A stretch of DNA of 64,000 bases, from positions 1 through 64,000 of the forward strand of contig NZ_BAAAFZ010000015.1 of NCBI RefSeq assembly GCF_039523795.1. The letters are read 5' to 3'. Positions within the stretch are counted from its first letter, which is position 1; each line of letters opens with the position of its first letter. The notes beneath the pieces are model-generated. The model was not told the origin of the DNA, made no database searches, and saw only the letters and a program-made list of their open reading frames with translations. This document shows positions 7,871 to 16,038 of the stretch, one piece after another. The translations under genes were made by a program, and so were the position numbers. This DNA is from Craurococcus roseus. GTDB lineage: Bacteria; Pseudomonadota; Alphaproteobacteria; Acetobacterales; Acetobacteraceae.

Positions 7871-8833
7871 TCAGCGCCGCGCGCGGGGGACGCGGAAGGG
7901 CAGCATCGCTTGCACCCAGGGCGTTCGGAAGCGGTCGAGGGACAGGCTCTCGTGGACCGCTTGCGCCGTCTCGCCGAACATGCGGGTGGAAACCACCGAG
8001 CGGGCGTAGAAAGGGGTGTCCTCCAACGTCCGGACCACGGAGGGTTCGGCGCCCTCCTCGGCACGGAAGGGGCGCGGCATCCGCCACACTCTGGTCGGCG
8101 CCAAGCGGGCGGGTCGCGGGGCGGGCGGGGCGTCCTCGACCTCGCCGCCAGGCCGGACGCGCAGCGCCAAGGAGTGCGCGTCGCCGTCTCGGGGTTCGAC
8201 GTTGTAGAGCACGCCGGCACCGCCGTCGCACAGCGGGGCGCGGCACCAATCCCAGCGCGCGAAGTCCTGCTCGAGCGGCGCGTCGCCGTCGTTGGTGTCG
8301 AAGTAGGCGGGGCCGGACCAACGCAGGGCCGGTTCCTCCAACGAAACCTCGACGCGCGCGGCGGGGGCGATGGGCGTCCAGCGGTGGCGCCGGGTGGCCG
8401 GGTCGAGGATGAAACCCCGGTCGTTGGTGGCGCCGGCGGGGCGGAGGCGGATTTCGCCACGCAGGCGCCTCGGCACCGGCGCGGTCACTTCGCGCACCTG
8501 GACGCGGAGCGAGTCGCCGTCCCAGTGCAGCGCGCTCGGGCCGATGTTGAGCGTGTCGGGGCCGCGTTCCACCACGGAGGACGGACGCTCGGTCATCGCC
8601 CAGCGGCCGCGCCCGCCGTAGAGGGCGACGTTGACGGCGCAGTGCTCCATCGGGTCGGCGCCGCCCGGACGGCGCCGCGCCCAGGCGTACCAGGGGGAGA
8701 AGACGCTGCCGAGGAAGGCGATGACCGTGAGGCCGTGGCGGCCGTCGTCGCTCAGCGCGTCCAGGTACCACCAGGCGTAGCCGTTGCGCGCGACCGGGCG
8801 GTCGAAGCGCGGGTGTTCGCGGCCGTCGCCTTC
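7871..8833 (-). CDS. crtC: Hydroxyneurosporene synthase (carotenoid 1,2-hydratase), 5' end unresolved
   Basis: The frame encodes a CrtC-type protein: HPRFDRPV..GYAWWYLDALSDDGRHGLT, then IAFLGSVFSPWYAWARR, later CAVNVALYG and the tail. CrtC adds water to the 1,2 double bond of neurosporene or lycopene derivatives in the spheroidene/spirilloxanthin branch. There is no in-frame ATG, GTG or TTG near the expected N-terminus: the frame stays open far upstream inside crtD, and the first in-frame ATG is about 50 codons into the conserved domain. The start given marks roughly where homology begins. It follows crtD with overlap and the two are surely one transcript. Confidence 0.8.
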   Translation of the reverse strand, partial: EGDGREHPRFDRPVARNGYAWWYLDALSDDGRHGLTVIAFLGSVFSPWYAWARRRPGGADPMEHCAVNVALYGGRGRWAMTERPSSVVERGPDTLNIGPSALHWDGDSLRVQVREVTAPVPRRLRGEIRLRPAGATNDRGFILDPATRRHRWTPIAPAARVEVSLEEPALRWSGPAYFDTNDGDAPLEQDFARWDWCRAPLCDGGAGVLYNVEPRDGDAHSLALRVRPGGEVEDAPPAPRPARLAPTRVWRMPRPFRAEEGAEPSVVRTLEDTPFYARSVVSTRMFGETAQAVHESLSLDRFRTPWVQAMLPFRVPRARR

Positions 8834-10338
8834 GCTAGGTCCGACGCGATGCTGGAGGACGCCAACCGGCCCGACAGCGCCGCCATCGGCACCCCCGCGC
8901 CCGGGTGCGCGCTGCCCCCCGCCAGGTACAGGCCCGGCAGCGCTGTCCGCGCCCCAGGTCGGGCGAAGCTCGCCGCCCAGCCGTGCGAAGCCCGGCCGTA
9001 GAGCGCCCCGCCCGTCGCCGGGAAGAGCTTCTCGAACCCTGCCGGCCCCGTCAGCACCGAGTCCCGGCGCCGCAGGGTCAGGCCGCAGCGCTCCAGCAGC
9101 CGGAAGGTCGCCGTCTCGCATCGTTCGATCTCCGCTTGCGAAGGGGGGGTGGTGTCGCCGGTGGCCGGTGCGTTGACGAGGCAGAGCAGGCGCTCCGGGC
9201 CGGAAGGCGCGAGGTCGTCCTCCGCCGCGCCGCGGTCCTGGGCGCAAACGTACGTGGTGGGCGCGGCGGGGAGGCGGCGGCGGCCGAACAGGGCTTCGAA
9301 TTCGGACGGGTAGTCGTCCGAGAAGAAGACCGTGTGGCGCAGGAGGGGGAAGCCCTCGACCTCCGCGAGCATGGCCCAGGTGAGGGCGGAGAGGGAGCGG
9401 TCGCGCCTTTCCGCCGGCGGCAACGCGCCGCGCGCGGCCGGCCCGAACAGGCCGGAGGCCACCGCCGCGGCGTCGGCGTTGACCAGCACGGCGGCGGCGT
9501 CCAAGCGCTCGCCGGTGGAGAGCGCGACGCCGGCGGCGCGGCCGCTCTCGACGCGGATCTCGGCCACCTCGGCGCCGTAGCGGAAGGTGGCGCCGCGGGC
9601 CCGCGCGAGTTCCTCCATCGAGCGGGCGAGCCGGTGCATCCCGCCCTCGACCAGCCAAACGCCTTCCTGCTCGACGTGCGCGACCAGCATCAGCGTCGCC
9701 GGCGCCAGGAAGGGCGAGGAGCCGCAATAGGTGGCGTAGCGGGCGAACAACTGCCGCAGGCGCGGGTCGCGGAAGTGGTCGCCGAGGGCGCGCCAGAGCG
9801 TGGTGAAGGGCGATGCGCCCATCAGGCCGGCCAGGCCGGAGGGGCCGGCGGCGGCGGCAAGCGAGAAGGGCGTCGGGCGCGCGGCGCGGATGAAGGGGCC
9901 TTCAAGGGCGCGATACACGCGACGGGCGCGGTCGCAGAAGGCTCGGAAGCCGCGCGCCTCCGCAGCGCCGGCGAAGGCGCCGATGGCGTCGGCGGAACGG
10001 GCGACATCGGCGAAGAGGTCGAGCCGGCCACCGCCGCCATCCCAGGCGTGGCGGGCGAGGACTGTGGCCGGTTTGAGGGTCAGGTGATCGGCGATGGACG
10101 CGCTGGCGGCGTCGAACAGGTCCTCGAACACCCAGCGCATGGTGAACACGGTGGGCCCGGCGTCCAAGCGCGCGCCGCCCTCCCCGCCGACCGCGACCTC
10201 GCGCATCTTGCCGCCCGGGGCGGCGGCGCGTTCGAGCACGAGCACTTCGAAGCCGCGCGCGGCCAAGTCGAGCGCTGCGGCCAAGCCGCCGATGCCGGCG
10301 CCGACCACGACGACGCGCCCTGTCCCGCGCTGCACCAT
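8752..10338 (-). CDS. crtD: Methoxyneurosporene dehydrogenase (carotenoid 3,4-desaturase)
   Basis: A 528-residue FAD desaturase of the CrtI/CrtD family: GAGIGGLAAA dinucleotide motif near residues 14-23, PGGKMREV after it, and the C-terminal GGSAHPGAGVPMAALSGRLA signature. CrtD introduces the C-3,4 double bond after CrtC/CrtF chemistry. The ATG at 10338 has no strong ribosome site and is 11 bases from a TGT-N12-ACA site. The normal family end would be just after SSSIASDLA; here the frame continues about 30 codons of non-homologous sequence into crtC before TGA at 8752, which points to a disturbed crtD/crtC junction. Confidence 0.9.
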   Translation of the reverse strand: MVQRGTGRVVVVGAGIGGLAAALDLAARGFEVLVLERAAAPGGKMREVAVGGEGGARLDAGPTVFTMRWVFEDLFDAASASIADHLTLKPATVLARHAWDGGGGRLDLFADVARSADAIGAFAGAAEARGFRAFCDRARRVYRALEGPFIRAARPTPFSLAAAAGPSGLAGLMGASPFTTLWRALGDHFRDPRLRQLFARYATYCGSSPFLAPATLMLVAHVEQEGVWLVEGGMHRLARSMEELARARGATFRYGAEVAEIRVESGRAAGVALSTGERLDAAAVLVNADAAAVASGLFGPAARGALPPAERRDRSLSALTWAMLAEVEGFPLLRHTVFFSDDYPSEFEALFGRRRLPAAPTTYVCAQDRGAAEDDLAPSGPERLLCLVNAPATGDTTPPSQAEIERCETATFRLLERCGLTLRRRDSVLTGPAGFEKLFPATGGALYGRASHGWAASFARPGARTALPGLYLAGGSAHPGAGVPMAALSGRLASSSIASDLAKATAANTRASTARSRATATPGGTWTR

Positions 10339-10348
10339 GCTTCGGTCC

Positions 10349-10401
10349 TGTAAATAATTGTTGACACATCCGTCGGCGCTGCATGTCAATGTATCCTGAC
10401 A
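10349..10401. promoter_or_regulatory. Two PpsR/CrtJ-type sites in the crtD/crtE divergent promoter
   Basis: Perfect TGT-N12-ACA motifs lie at 10349-10366 and 10384-10401, 17 bases apart, in the short AT-richer gap between the divergent crtD and crtE genes. Each includes a TTGACA hexamer: on the plus strand at 10361-10366 (towards crtE) and on the minus strand at 10389-10384 (towards crtD). Both promoters could be controlled by one repressor. The motif assignment follows the known PpsR/CrtJ consensus; binding is inferred. Confidence 0.75.
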
Positions 10402-10454
10402 TAGCGCGGTGGCAAGCGTCGCCGTCCGCGCCTCCGCCGGAGGGAACACCGAGG

Positions 10455-11339
10455 ATGGACGCCGTATCGCGCATCGAACGTGCCCTTTCCGCGGCCCTGT
10501 CCCATGCCGGAAAAGCAGGCGGGCCACCCCGGCTCGGCAAGGCCATGGAGCACGCCGTTTTCCCGCGCGGGGCGCGGGTGCGGCCCCGGCTGTGCCTGGC
10601 GGTGGCGGCGGCGTGCGGCGAGGACGACCCGGCGGCGGCGGACGCGGCGGCGGCGGCGATCGAACTGCTGCATTGCGCTTCGCTGGTCCACGACGACCTC
10701 CCCTGCTTCGACAACGCGGACGTGCGGCGCGGGCGCCCGTCCGTCCACCGGGCCTTCGGCGAGCCGCTTGCGGTGCTGGCGGGCGACGCGCTGATCGTGC
10801 TGGCGTTCCAGACCATCGCGCGCGGCGCCGGCGCCGCGCCGCGGCGCCTCGGACCCTTGCTGGAGGTGGTGGGCGCGGCGGTGGGCGCGCCGGCGGGGAT
10901 CGCGGCCGGGCAGGCCTGGGAGTGCGAGCCGCCGGAGACGGTGGACCTCGGCCATTACCAGCGCTCCAAGACCGGCATCCTGTTCGCGGCAGCGGCGATG
11001 GCCGGCGCGGTTTCGGCAGGGGCGGAAGGCGGGCCGTGGCGCTTGCTCGGCGAACGGCTCGGCGAAGCCTACCAAGTTGCGGACGACATCCGCGACGCGG
11101 CGGCGGAGCCGGAGGAGATGGGCAAGCCGGCCGGGCGCGACGTCGCCCTCGGGCGGCCCAGCGCCGCCACTTCCTACGGCGTTTCCGGGGCGGTTACTCG
11201 GCTGGAAGCGCTGGCTGCGGAGGCGATGGCCGCTGTCCCGCCGTGCCGAGGCGCGGCGGAACTGCGCGGGCTGATCCGGTCGGAGGCCAAGCGGCTGATG
11301 CCGGCGAGTCTGGCGGCGCGCGCCGTCGCGGCGGCCTGA
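10455..11339 (+). CDS. crtE: Geranylgeranyl diphosphate synthase
   Basis: A 294-residue polyprenyl synthetase. The first Asp-rich motif is DDLPCFD at residues 80-86 and the second is DDIRD in the context QVADDIRDAA. Together they bind the Mg2+-diphosphate of the allylic substrate and give GGPP for phytoene synthase. The ATG at 10455 matches the family length; the frame upstream to 10383 falls in the regulatory region and is excluded. It starts the long crtEF-bchCXYZ-puf run, with crtF 7 bases downstream. Confidence 0.92.
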   Translation: MDAVSRIERALSAALSHAGKAGGPPRLGKAMEHAVFPRGARVRPRLCLAVAAACGEDDPAAADAAAAAIELLHCASLVHDDLPCFDNADVRRGRPSVHRAFGEPLAVLAGDALIVLAFQTIARGAGAAPRRLGPLLEVVGAAVGAPAGIAAGQAWECEPPETVDLGHYQRSKTGILFAAAAMAGAVSAGAEGGPWRLLGERLGEAYQVADDIRDAAAEPEEMGKPAGRDVALGRPSAATSYGVSGAVTRLEALAAEAMAAVPPCRGAAELRGLIRSEAKRLMPASLAARAVAAA

Positions 11340-11346
11340 GCGGCGC

Positions 11347-12522
11347 GTGGCGGCGGGGTCCACGGCGCAGGCGGCGCCAGGCGAGGGCAGGGGCTTCGGT
11401 CCCGCGTCCGGCGCTTCCCTGCTCGACCGGGTGCGCGACTGGCGCGACCGGATGGTGGCGGACCCGATGTTCCGGAGTTGGGCGGCGCGCTTCCCGCTCA
11501 CCCGTCCGGTGGCGCGGCGGCGGGCGCGGGCGCTGTTCGACCTGTGCGCGGGCTTCGTCTACTCGCAGGTGCTGGCCGCTTGCGTGCGGCTGCGCGTGTT
11601 CGACCTGCTGAGCGACGGGCCGAAGACCTCGCAAGCCGTGGCGGCGCGCACCGATCTGCCGCCCGAAGCCGCGGTGCGGCTGCTCGAAGCGGCGGCGGCC
11701 CTCGGCTTGGCGGCTCGGCGGTCCGGCGGCCGCTACGGGCTCGGGCCGCTGGGCGCGGCGATGGTAGGCAACCCCGGTTTGGCGGCGATGGTGGAGCACC
11801 ACGCCGTCTTCTACGCGGACCTGCGCGATCCGGTGGCGCTGCTGCGCGGCGCGACGGGGACCGGCCTCGCCCGGTACTGGCCCTACGCGACCGGCGGCGC
11901 GGCGGCGGGACTCGGGCCTTTGGAGGTGACGGCGTACAGCGCGCTAATGGCGGCTTCGCAGCCGTTGGTGGCGGAGGAGGTGCTCGGCGCCTACGACCTG
12001 CGCCGGCACCGCTGTTTGCTCGACGTGGGCGGCGGCGAGGGCGGCTTCCTGTGCGCCGCGGGCGCGGCCGCGCCGGATCTGCGGTTGGTGCTCTTCGATC
12101 TGCCGGCCGTGGCGGAGCGCGCCCGGGCGCGGCTGGACGCGGCGGGGCTGTCGAGTCGCGCGACCGTCGCGGGCGGCGACTTCCTGGCGGACGCGCTGCC
12201 GACGGGCGCCGACATCGTGTCCTTGGTGCGGGTGCTGCACGACCACGACGAGGACGGAGCGCTCGCCCTGCTCCGCGCGGTGCGCCGCGCCTTGCCGCCG
12301 GGCGGGACGCTGCTGCTGGCCGAACCGATGTCAGGCACGCCCGGGGCGGAGCCGGTGGGGGAGGCGTATTTCGGCTTCTACCTGCTCGCCATGGGCCGGG
12401 GGCGGCCGCGGACTCCGGCCGAGATCGGCGCGCTGCTGCGCGCGGCCGGGTTCGCGGACACGCGGCCGCGGCGCACCAGCACGCCCCTGCTCACCGGCCT
12501 CATGACCGCGCGTGCGGCGTGA
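11347..12522 (+). CDS. crtF: Hydroxyneurosporene O-methyltransferase
   Basis: A 391-residue SAM-dependent O-methyltransferase. An N-terminal winged-helix dimerisation part (about residues 55-130) precedes the SAM-binding LLDVGGGEGGF motif near residue 223 and a VLHDHDED segment typical of this methyltransferase group. CrtF methylates the 1-hydroxyl of carotenoids made by CrtC. The start is a GTG 7 bases after the crtE stop. Position between crtE and bchC is the conserved order in purple bacteria. Confidence 0.9.
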   Translation: MAAGSTAQAAPGEGRGFGPASGASLLDRVRDWRDRMVADPMFRSWAARFPLTRPVARRRARALFDLCAGFVYSQVLAACVRLRVFDLLSDGPKTSQAVAARTDLPPEAAVRLLEAAAALGLAARRSGGRYGLGPLGAAMVGNPGLAAMVEHHAVFYADLRDPVALLRGATGTGLARYWPYATGGAAAGLGPLEVTAYSALMAASQPLVAEEVLGAYDLRRHRCLLDVGGGEGGFLCAAGAAAPDLRLVLFDLPAVAERARARLDAAGLSSRATVAGGDFLADALPTGADIVSLVRVLHDHDEDGALALLRAVRRALPPGGTLLLAEPMSGTPGAEPVGEAYFGFYLLAMGRGRPRTPAEIGALLRAAGFADTRPRRTSTPLLTGLMTARAA

Positions 12523-12532
12523 TCGCAGGTTG

Positions 12533-12576
12533 TGTCAGTTTTGCTTGACATGGCCGAATGTAAGTCTAGCCTGACG
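12533..12576. promoter_or_regulatory. PpsR/CrtJ-type site plus degenerate second site at the bchC promoter
   Basis: A perfect TGT-N12-ACA motif lies at 12533-12550. After 8 bases a second TGT-N12-ACG at 12559-12576 differs from consensus in one position. A TTGACA hexamer at 12545-12550 with TAGCCT at 12567-12572 (16-base spacer) is a plausible promoter inside the pair. The 8-base separation is that reported for CrtJ at bchC in Rhodobacter capsulatus (family knowledge). It allows bchC-puf transcription independent of crtEF. Confidence 0.75.
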
Positions 12577-12599
12577 GTTCAAAGCGAGTGGAGTTTGAT

Positions 12600-13541
12600 G
12601 TGGACGCCTTAGCCGTCCTGCTGCGCGAGCCCGAGCGGCTGGAACTCGGCCGCCTCGACCTGTCGGCGCCCGGCGCGGCGGACGTGGTCGTGGCCGTCGA
12701 GTGGAGCGGCATCAGCACCGGGACGGAGCGGCTGCTCTGGTCGGGGCGGATGCCGGACTTCCCCGGCATGGGCTACCCGCTGGTGCCCGGCTACGAGTCG
12801 GTCGGCCGCGTCGTGGACGCAGGGCCGGAGGCGGGGCGGCGGGTCGGCGAGCGGGTGTTCGTCGCCGGCGCGCGGTGCTTCGGCCCGGTGCGCGGGCTGT
12901 TCGGCGGCGCCGCGTCTCGCCTGGTGGTGCCGGGCGCGAAGGCTTTGCCCCTGGGCGAGTCGTTGGGCGAGCGAGGCGTGCTGCTGGCGCTGGCCGCCAC
13001 GGCTTGGCACGCGGTCTCCGCGCAGGGCGCCGCGCCGCCTGATCTCGTCGTCGGGCATGGCGTGCTCGGGCGGCTGCTCGCGCGCCTAGCTCCGCTGGCC
13101 GGCGGCGCCGCGCCGGCCGTGTGGGAGACGGACGCGCGCCGGGCCGCGGGGGCGCTGGGCTATCCCGTGCTCGATCCCGCCTCCGATCCGCGGCGCGACT
13201 ACCGCGCCATCTACGACGCGAGCGGCGACCCGGCCGCGCTGGACGGGCTGATCGCGCGGTTGGCGCCCGGCGGCGAGGTGGTGTTGGCGGGCTTCTACGC
13301 CGAGCCGCTGCGCTTCGCCTTTCCGCCAGCCTTCATGCGCGAGGCGCGCATCCGCGTGGCCGCCGAGTGGCGGGAACCGGACCTCGCCGCCGTGGCGGGC
13401 TTCGTCGCGGACGGGCGGCTCTCGCTCGACGGGCTCATCACGCACCGCCGCCGCGCGGAGCAGGCGCCGGACGCCTACCGCACCGCCTTCGGCGATCCCG
13501 ACTGCCTCAAGATGGTTTTGGATTGGAGGGGAACGGCATGA
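12600..13541 (+). CDS. bchC: 3-hydroxyethyl bacteriochlorophyllide a dehydrogenase
   Basis: A 313-residue medium-chain dehydrogenase-like protein with EWSGISTGTERLLW and GYPLVPGYESVGRVV segments typical of BchC. It oxidises the C3-hydroxyethyl group to the acetyl group of bacteriochlorophyll a. I place the start at the GTG at 12600 (VDALAVLL), which matches the family N-terminus and has GGAG 6 bases upstream. The in-frame GTG at 12588 would put that ribosome site inside the gene. The stop overlaps the bchX ATG (ATGA). Confidence 0.9.
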   Translation: MDALAVLLREPERLELGRLDLSAPGAADVVVAVEWSGISTGTERLLWSGRMPDFPGMGYPLVPGYESVGRVVDAGPEAGRRVGERVFVAGARCFGPVRGLFGGAASRLVVPGAKALPLGESLGERGVLLALAATAWHAVSAQGAAPPDLVVGHGVLGRLLARLAPLAGGAAPAVWETDARRAAGALGYPVLDPASDPRRDYRAIYDASGDPAALDGLIARLAPGGEVVLAGFYAEPLRFAFPPAFMREARIRVAAEWREPDLAAVAGFVADGRLSLDGLITHRRRAEQAPDAYRTAFGDPDCLKMVLDWRGTA

Positions 13542-14560
13542 ACGCTTCCGCCGGCAAGCCGCCCGCGCCCGCCTCGGCGCAGGCCAGCATGCACGAACGG
13601 CTGCGCGCGGAGGCCGCTGCCGGTCCCGACGCGGTGCTTACGGGCGACGCGGCGAAGAAGGCGCAGGTGATCGCCATCTACGGCAAGGGCGGCATCGGCA
13701 AGTCCTTCACCTTGGCCAACCTCAGCTACATGATGGCGCAGCAAGGCAAGCGCGTGCTGCTGATCGGCTGCGATCCCAAGAGCGACACCACCTCGCTGCT
13801 GTTCGGCGGGCGCTCCTGCCCGACCATCATCGAGACCTCGTCGCGCAAGAAGGCCGCCGGCGAGCAGGTTGCGATCGGCGACGTGTGCTTCAAGCGCGAC
13901 GGCGTGTTCGCCATGGAGCTGGGCGGGCCGGAGGTCGGGCGCGGCTGCGGCGGCAGGGGCATCATCCACGGCTTCGAGCTGCTGGAGAAGCTCGGCTTCC
14001 ACAGTTGGGACTTCGACTACGTTTTGCTCGACTTCCTCGGCGACGTGGTGTGCGGCGGCTTCGGCCTGCCGATCGCGCGCGACATGTGCCAGAAGGTGAT
14101 CGTGGTCGGGTCGAACGACCTGCAATCGCTCTACGTCGCCAACAACGTCTGCTCCGCCGTCGAGTACTTCAAGAAGCTCGGCGGCAACGTCGGGGTGGCC
14201 GGGATGGTGGTGAACAAGGACGACGGCACCGGTGAGGCTTCCGCCTTCGCCGAGAGGGCCGGCATCCCGCTGTTGGCGTCCATCCCGGCCGACGAGGACA
14301 TCCGGCGCAAGAGCGCGTCCTACGAGATCGTGGGCCGACCGGGCGGGCGCTGGGCGCCGCTGTTCGAGGCGTTGGCGGTGCAGGTGGCGGAGGCGCCGCC
14401 CAGGCGGCCGACGCCGCTCAGCCACGAGGCGCTGCTCGACCTGTTCAAGGGCGAGGCCGTCGGGCGCGGGGTGGTGCTAGAGCCGGCGACCATGGACGAC
14501 ATGTGCGCGGCCGAGGTGCTCAACAAGCCGTCGCTCGAGGTCGTCTATGACGGCGCCTGA
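13538..14560 (+). CDS. bchX: Chlorophyllide a reductase iron protein subunit X
   Basis: A 340-residue NifH-like ATPase. The P-loop GKGGIGKS is at residues 49-56; CDPKSDTT and the Cys-containing GRGCGGRGI and DVVCGGFG segments, the [4Fe-4S] ligands bridging the dimer, are all present. BchX passes electrons to BchYZ, which reduces ring B of chlorophyllide a to the bacteriochlorin. It starts in an ATGA overlap with bchC and overlaps bchY by 14 bases, so the genes are translationally coupled. Confidence 0.95.
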   Translation: MNASAGKPPAPASAQASMHERLRAEAAAGPDAVLTGDAAKKAQVIAIYGKGGIGKSFTLANLSYMMAQQGKRVLLIGCDPKSDTTSLLFGGRSCPTIIETSSRKKAAGEQVAIGDVCFKRDGVFAMELGGPEVGRGCGGRGIIHGFELLEKLGFHSWDFDYVLLDFLGDVVCGGFGLPIARDMCQKVIVVGSNDLQSLYVANNVCSAVEYFKKLGGNVGVAGMVVNKDDGTGEASAFAERAGIPLLASIPADEDIRRKSASYEIVGRPGGRWAPLFEALAVQVAEAPPRRPTPLSHEALLDLFKGEAVGRGVVLEPATMDDMCAAEVLNKPSLEVVYDGA

Positions 14561-16034
14561 CGTCCCGGCTGCGAGCGGCTGCCACGGCGGCCGCGAGACG
14601 ATGCAGGAAGCGGCGCGCGCGGCCGGCAAGGGCGGGGCCATGGCCAAGCTGATGGCCGATTACCCGCGCGGGCCGCACGACCAGCCGCAATCCATGTGCC
14701 CGGCGTTCGGTTCCTTGCGCGTCGGGCTGCGGATGCGGCGGGTGTCCACCATCCTCTCCGGCTCGGCCTGCTGCGTGTACGGGCTGACCTTCACCTCGCA
14801 CTTCTACGGCGCGCGTCGGAGCGTGGGCTACGTGCCCTTCAATTCCGAGACGCTGGTGACGGGCAAGCTGTTCGAGGACATCCGCGAAGCGGTCCACCAG
14901 ACGGCTCGGCCCGACGAATGCGACGCGGTGGTGGTGATCAACCTCTGCGTGCCCACGGCCTCCGGCGTGCCGCTCGACCTCCTGCCGAAGCAGATCAACG
15001 GCGTGCGGATCATCGGCATCGACGTGCCCGGCTTCGGCGTTCCGACCCACGCGGAGGCCAAAGACGTGCTGGCCGGCGCCATGTTGCGCTACGCGCGGCT
15101 GGAGGCGGAAGCGGGGCCGGTGGCGCGGCCGCGCGGGGCCGTCTCGGACGAGCCGGGCGTCGCGCTGATCGGCGAGCTGTTCCCGGCCGACCCGCCCGGC
15201 GTCGGTGCGCTGCTGGCGCCCATGGGGCTGCGGCTGGCGCCGGGGCTTCCGGCGCGGGAGTGGCGCGACCTCTACGGCGCGCTGGACTGCGTGGCGGCGG
15301 CGGCGGTGCATCCGTTCTACACCGCCACGGTGCGCGAGTTCCGCGCTGCCGGGCGGCCGGTGGTGGCGTCGGGCCCGGTGGGCGTGGACGGGACGGCGGC
15401 TTGGCTGGACGCGGTCGGGCGCGCGGCCGGCGTGCCTGCGGACGCGGCCAAGGCGAAGGCGCTGCCGGCGATCCGCGCGGCGCTGGAGGCGAACCCGATC
15501 CGCGCGCGCGTGACCGTCTCCGGTTACGAGGGGTCGGAGCTGCTGGTCGCACGGCTGCTGGTCGAGGCGGGGGCGGAGGTGCCTTATGTCGGCACCGCCT
15601 GCCCGCGCACCGAATGGAGCGACCCGGACCGCGAGTGGCTGCTGGCGCGCGGGACGCACGTGCAGTACCGCGCCTCCTTGGAGCAGGACATGGCGGCGAT
15701 GCGCGAGGCGAAGCCGGACCTCGCGCTCGGCACCACCCCGCTGGTGCAGGCGGCCAAGGAGATGGGCGTCCCGGCGCTCTACTTCACCAACATGGTCTCC
15801 GCCCGGCCGCTGTTCGGGCCGGCGGGCGCCGCCTCGCTCGCCGGGATCGTCGCGGCGCAAACCAAGGGGCGCGAGCGCTTCGCGCGGATGGTCGGCTTCT
15901 TCGAGGGCGTCGGCACGTCGGAAGGCGCGGGCTACGGCTTCACGGGCAAACCCGTCGAGCCGCCGGGCTTCCGCGACCGACAGCGAAAGCTGCGAGCGAT
16001 GCGCGCCAAGGCCGCCGAAGCGGTGGGGAGCTGA
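14547..16034 (+). CDS. bchY: Chlorophyllide a reductase subunit Y
   Basis: A 495-residue NifD-like subunit of chlorophyllide oxidoreductase. Visible landmarks are MCPAFGSLRVGLRM near the start, SGSACCVYGLTFTSHFY, a conserved NLCVPTASGVPL segment with a cluster-ligand Cys, and GTACPRTEWSD. It forms the catalytic heterotetramer with BchZ and accepts electrons from BchX. Its C-terminus ends 4 bases before the bchZ start. Confidence 0.95.
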   Translation: MTAPDVPAASGCHGGRETMQEAARAAGKGGAMAKLMADYPRGPHDQPQSMCPAFGSLRVGLRMRRVSTILSGSACCVYGLTFTSHFYGARRSVGYVPFNSETLVTGKLFEDIREAVHQTARPDECDAVVVINLCVPTASGVPLDLLPKQINGVRIIGIDVPGFGVPTHAEAKDVLAGAMLRYARLEAEAGPVARPRGAVSDEPGVALIGELFPADPPGVGALLAPMGLRLAPGLPAREWRDLYGALDCVAAAAVHPFYTATVREFRAAGRPVVASGPVGVDGTAAWLDAVGRAAGVPADAAKAKALPAIRAALEANPIRARVTVSGYEGSELLVARLLVEAGAEVPYVGTACPRTEWSDPDREWLLARGTHVQYRASLEQDMAAMREAKPDLALGTTPLVQAAKEMGVPALYFTNMVSARPLFGPAGAASLAGIVAAQTKGRERFARMVGFFEGVGTSEGAGYGFTGKPVEPPGFRDRQRKLRAMRAKAAEAVGS

Positions 16035-16038
16035 GCCG

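Noticed and set aside
12588..12599. Upstream GTG as the bchC start.
   Set aside because: It would place the GGAG ribosome site within the coding sequence and add four residues not typical of BchC; the GTG at 12600 fits better.
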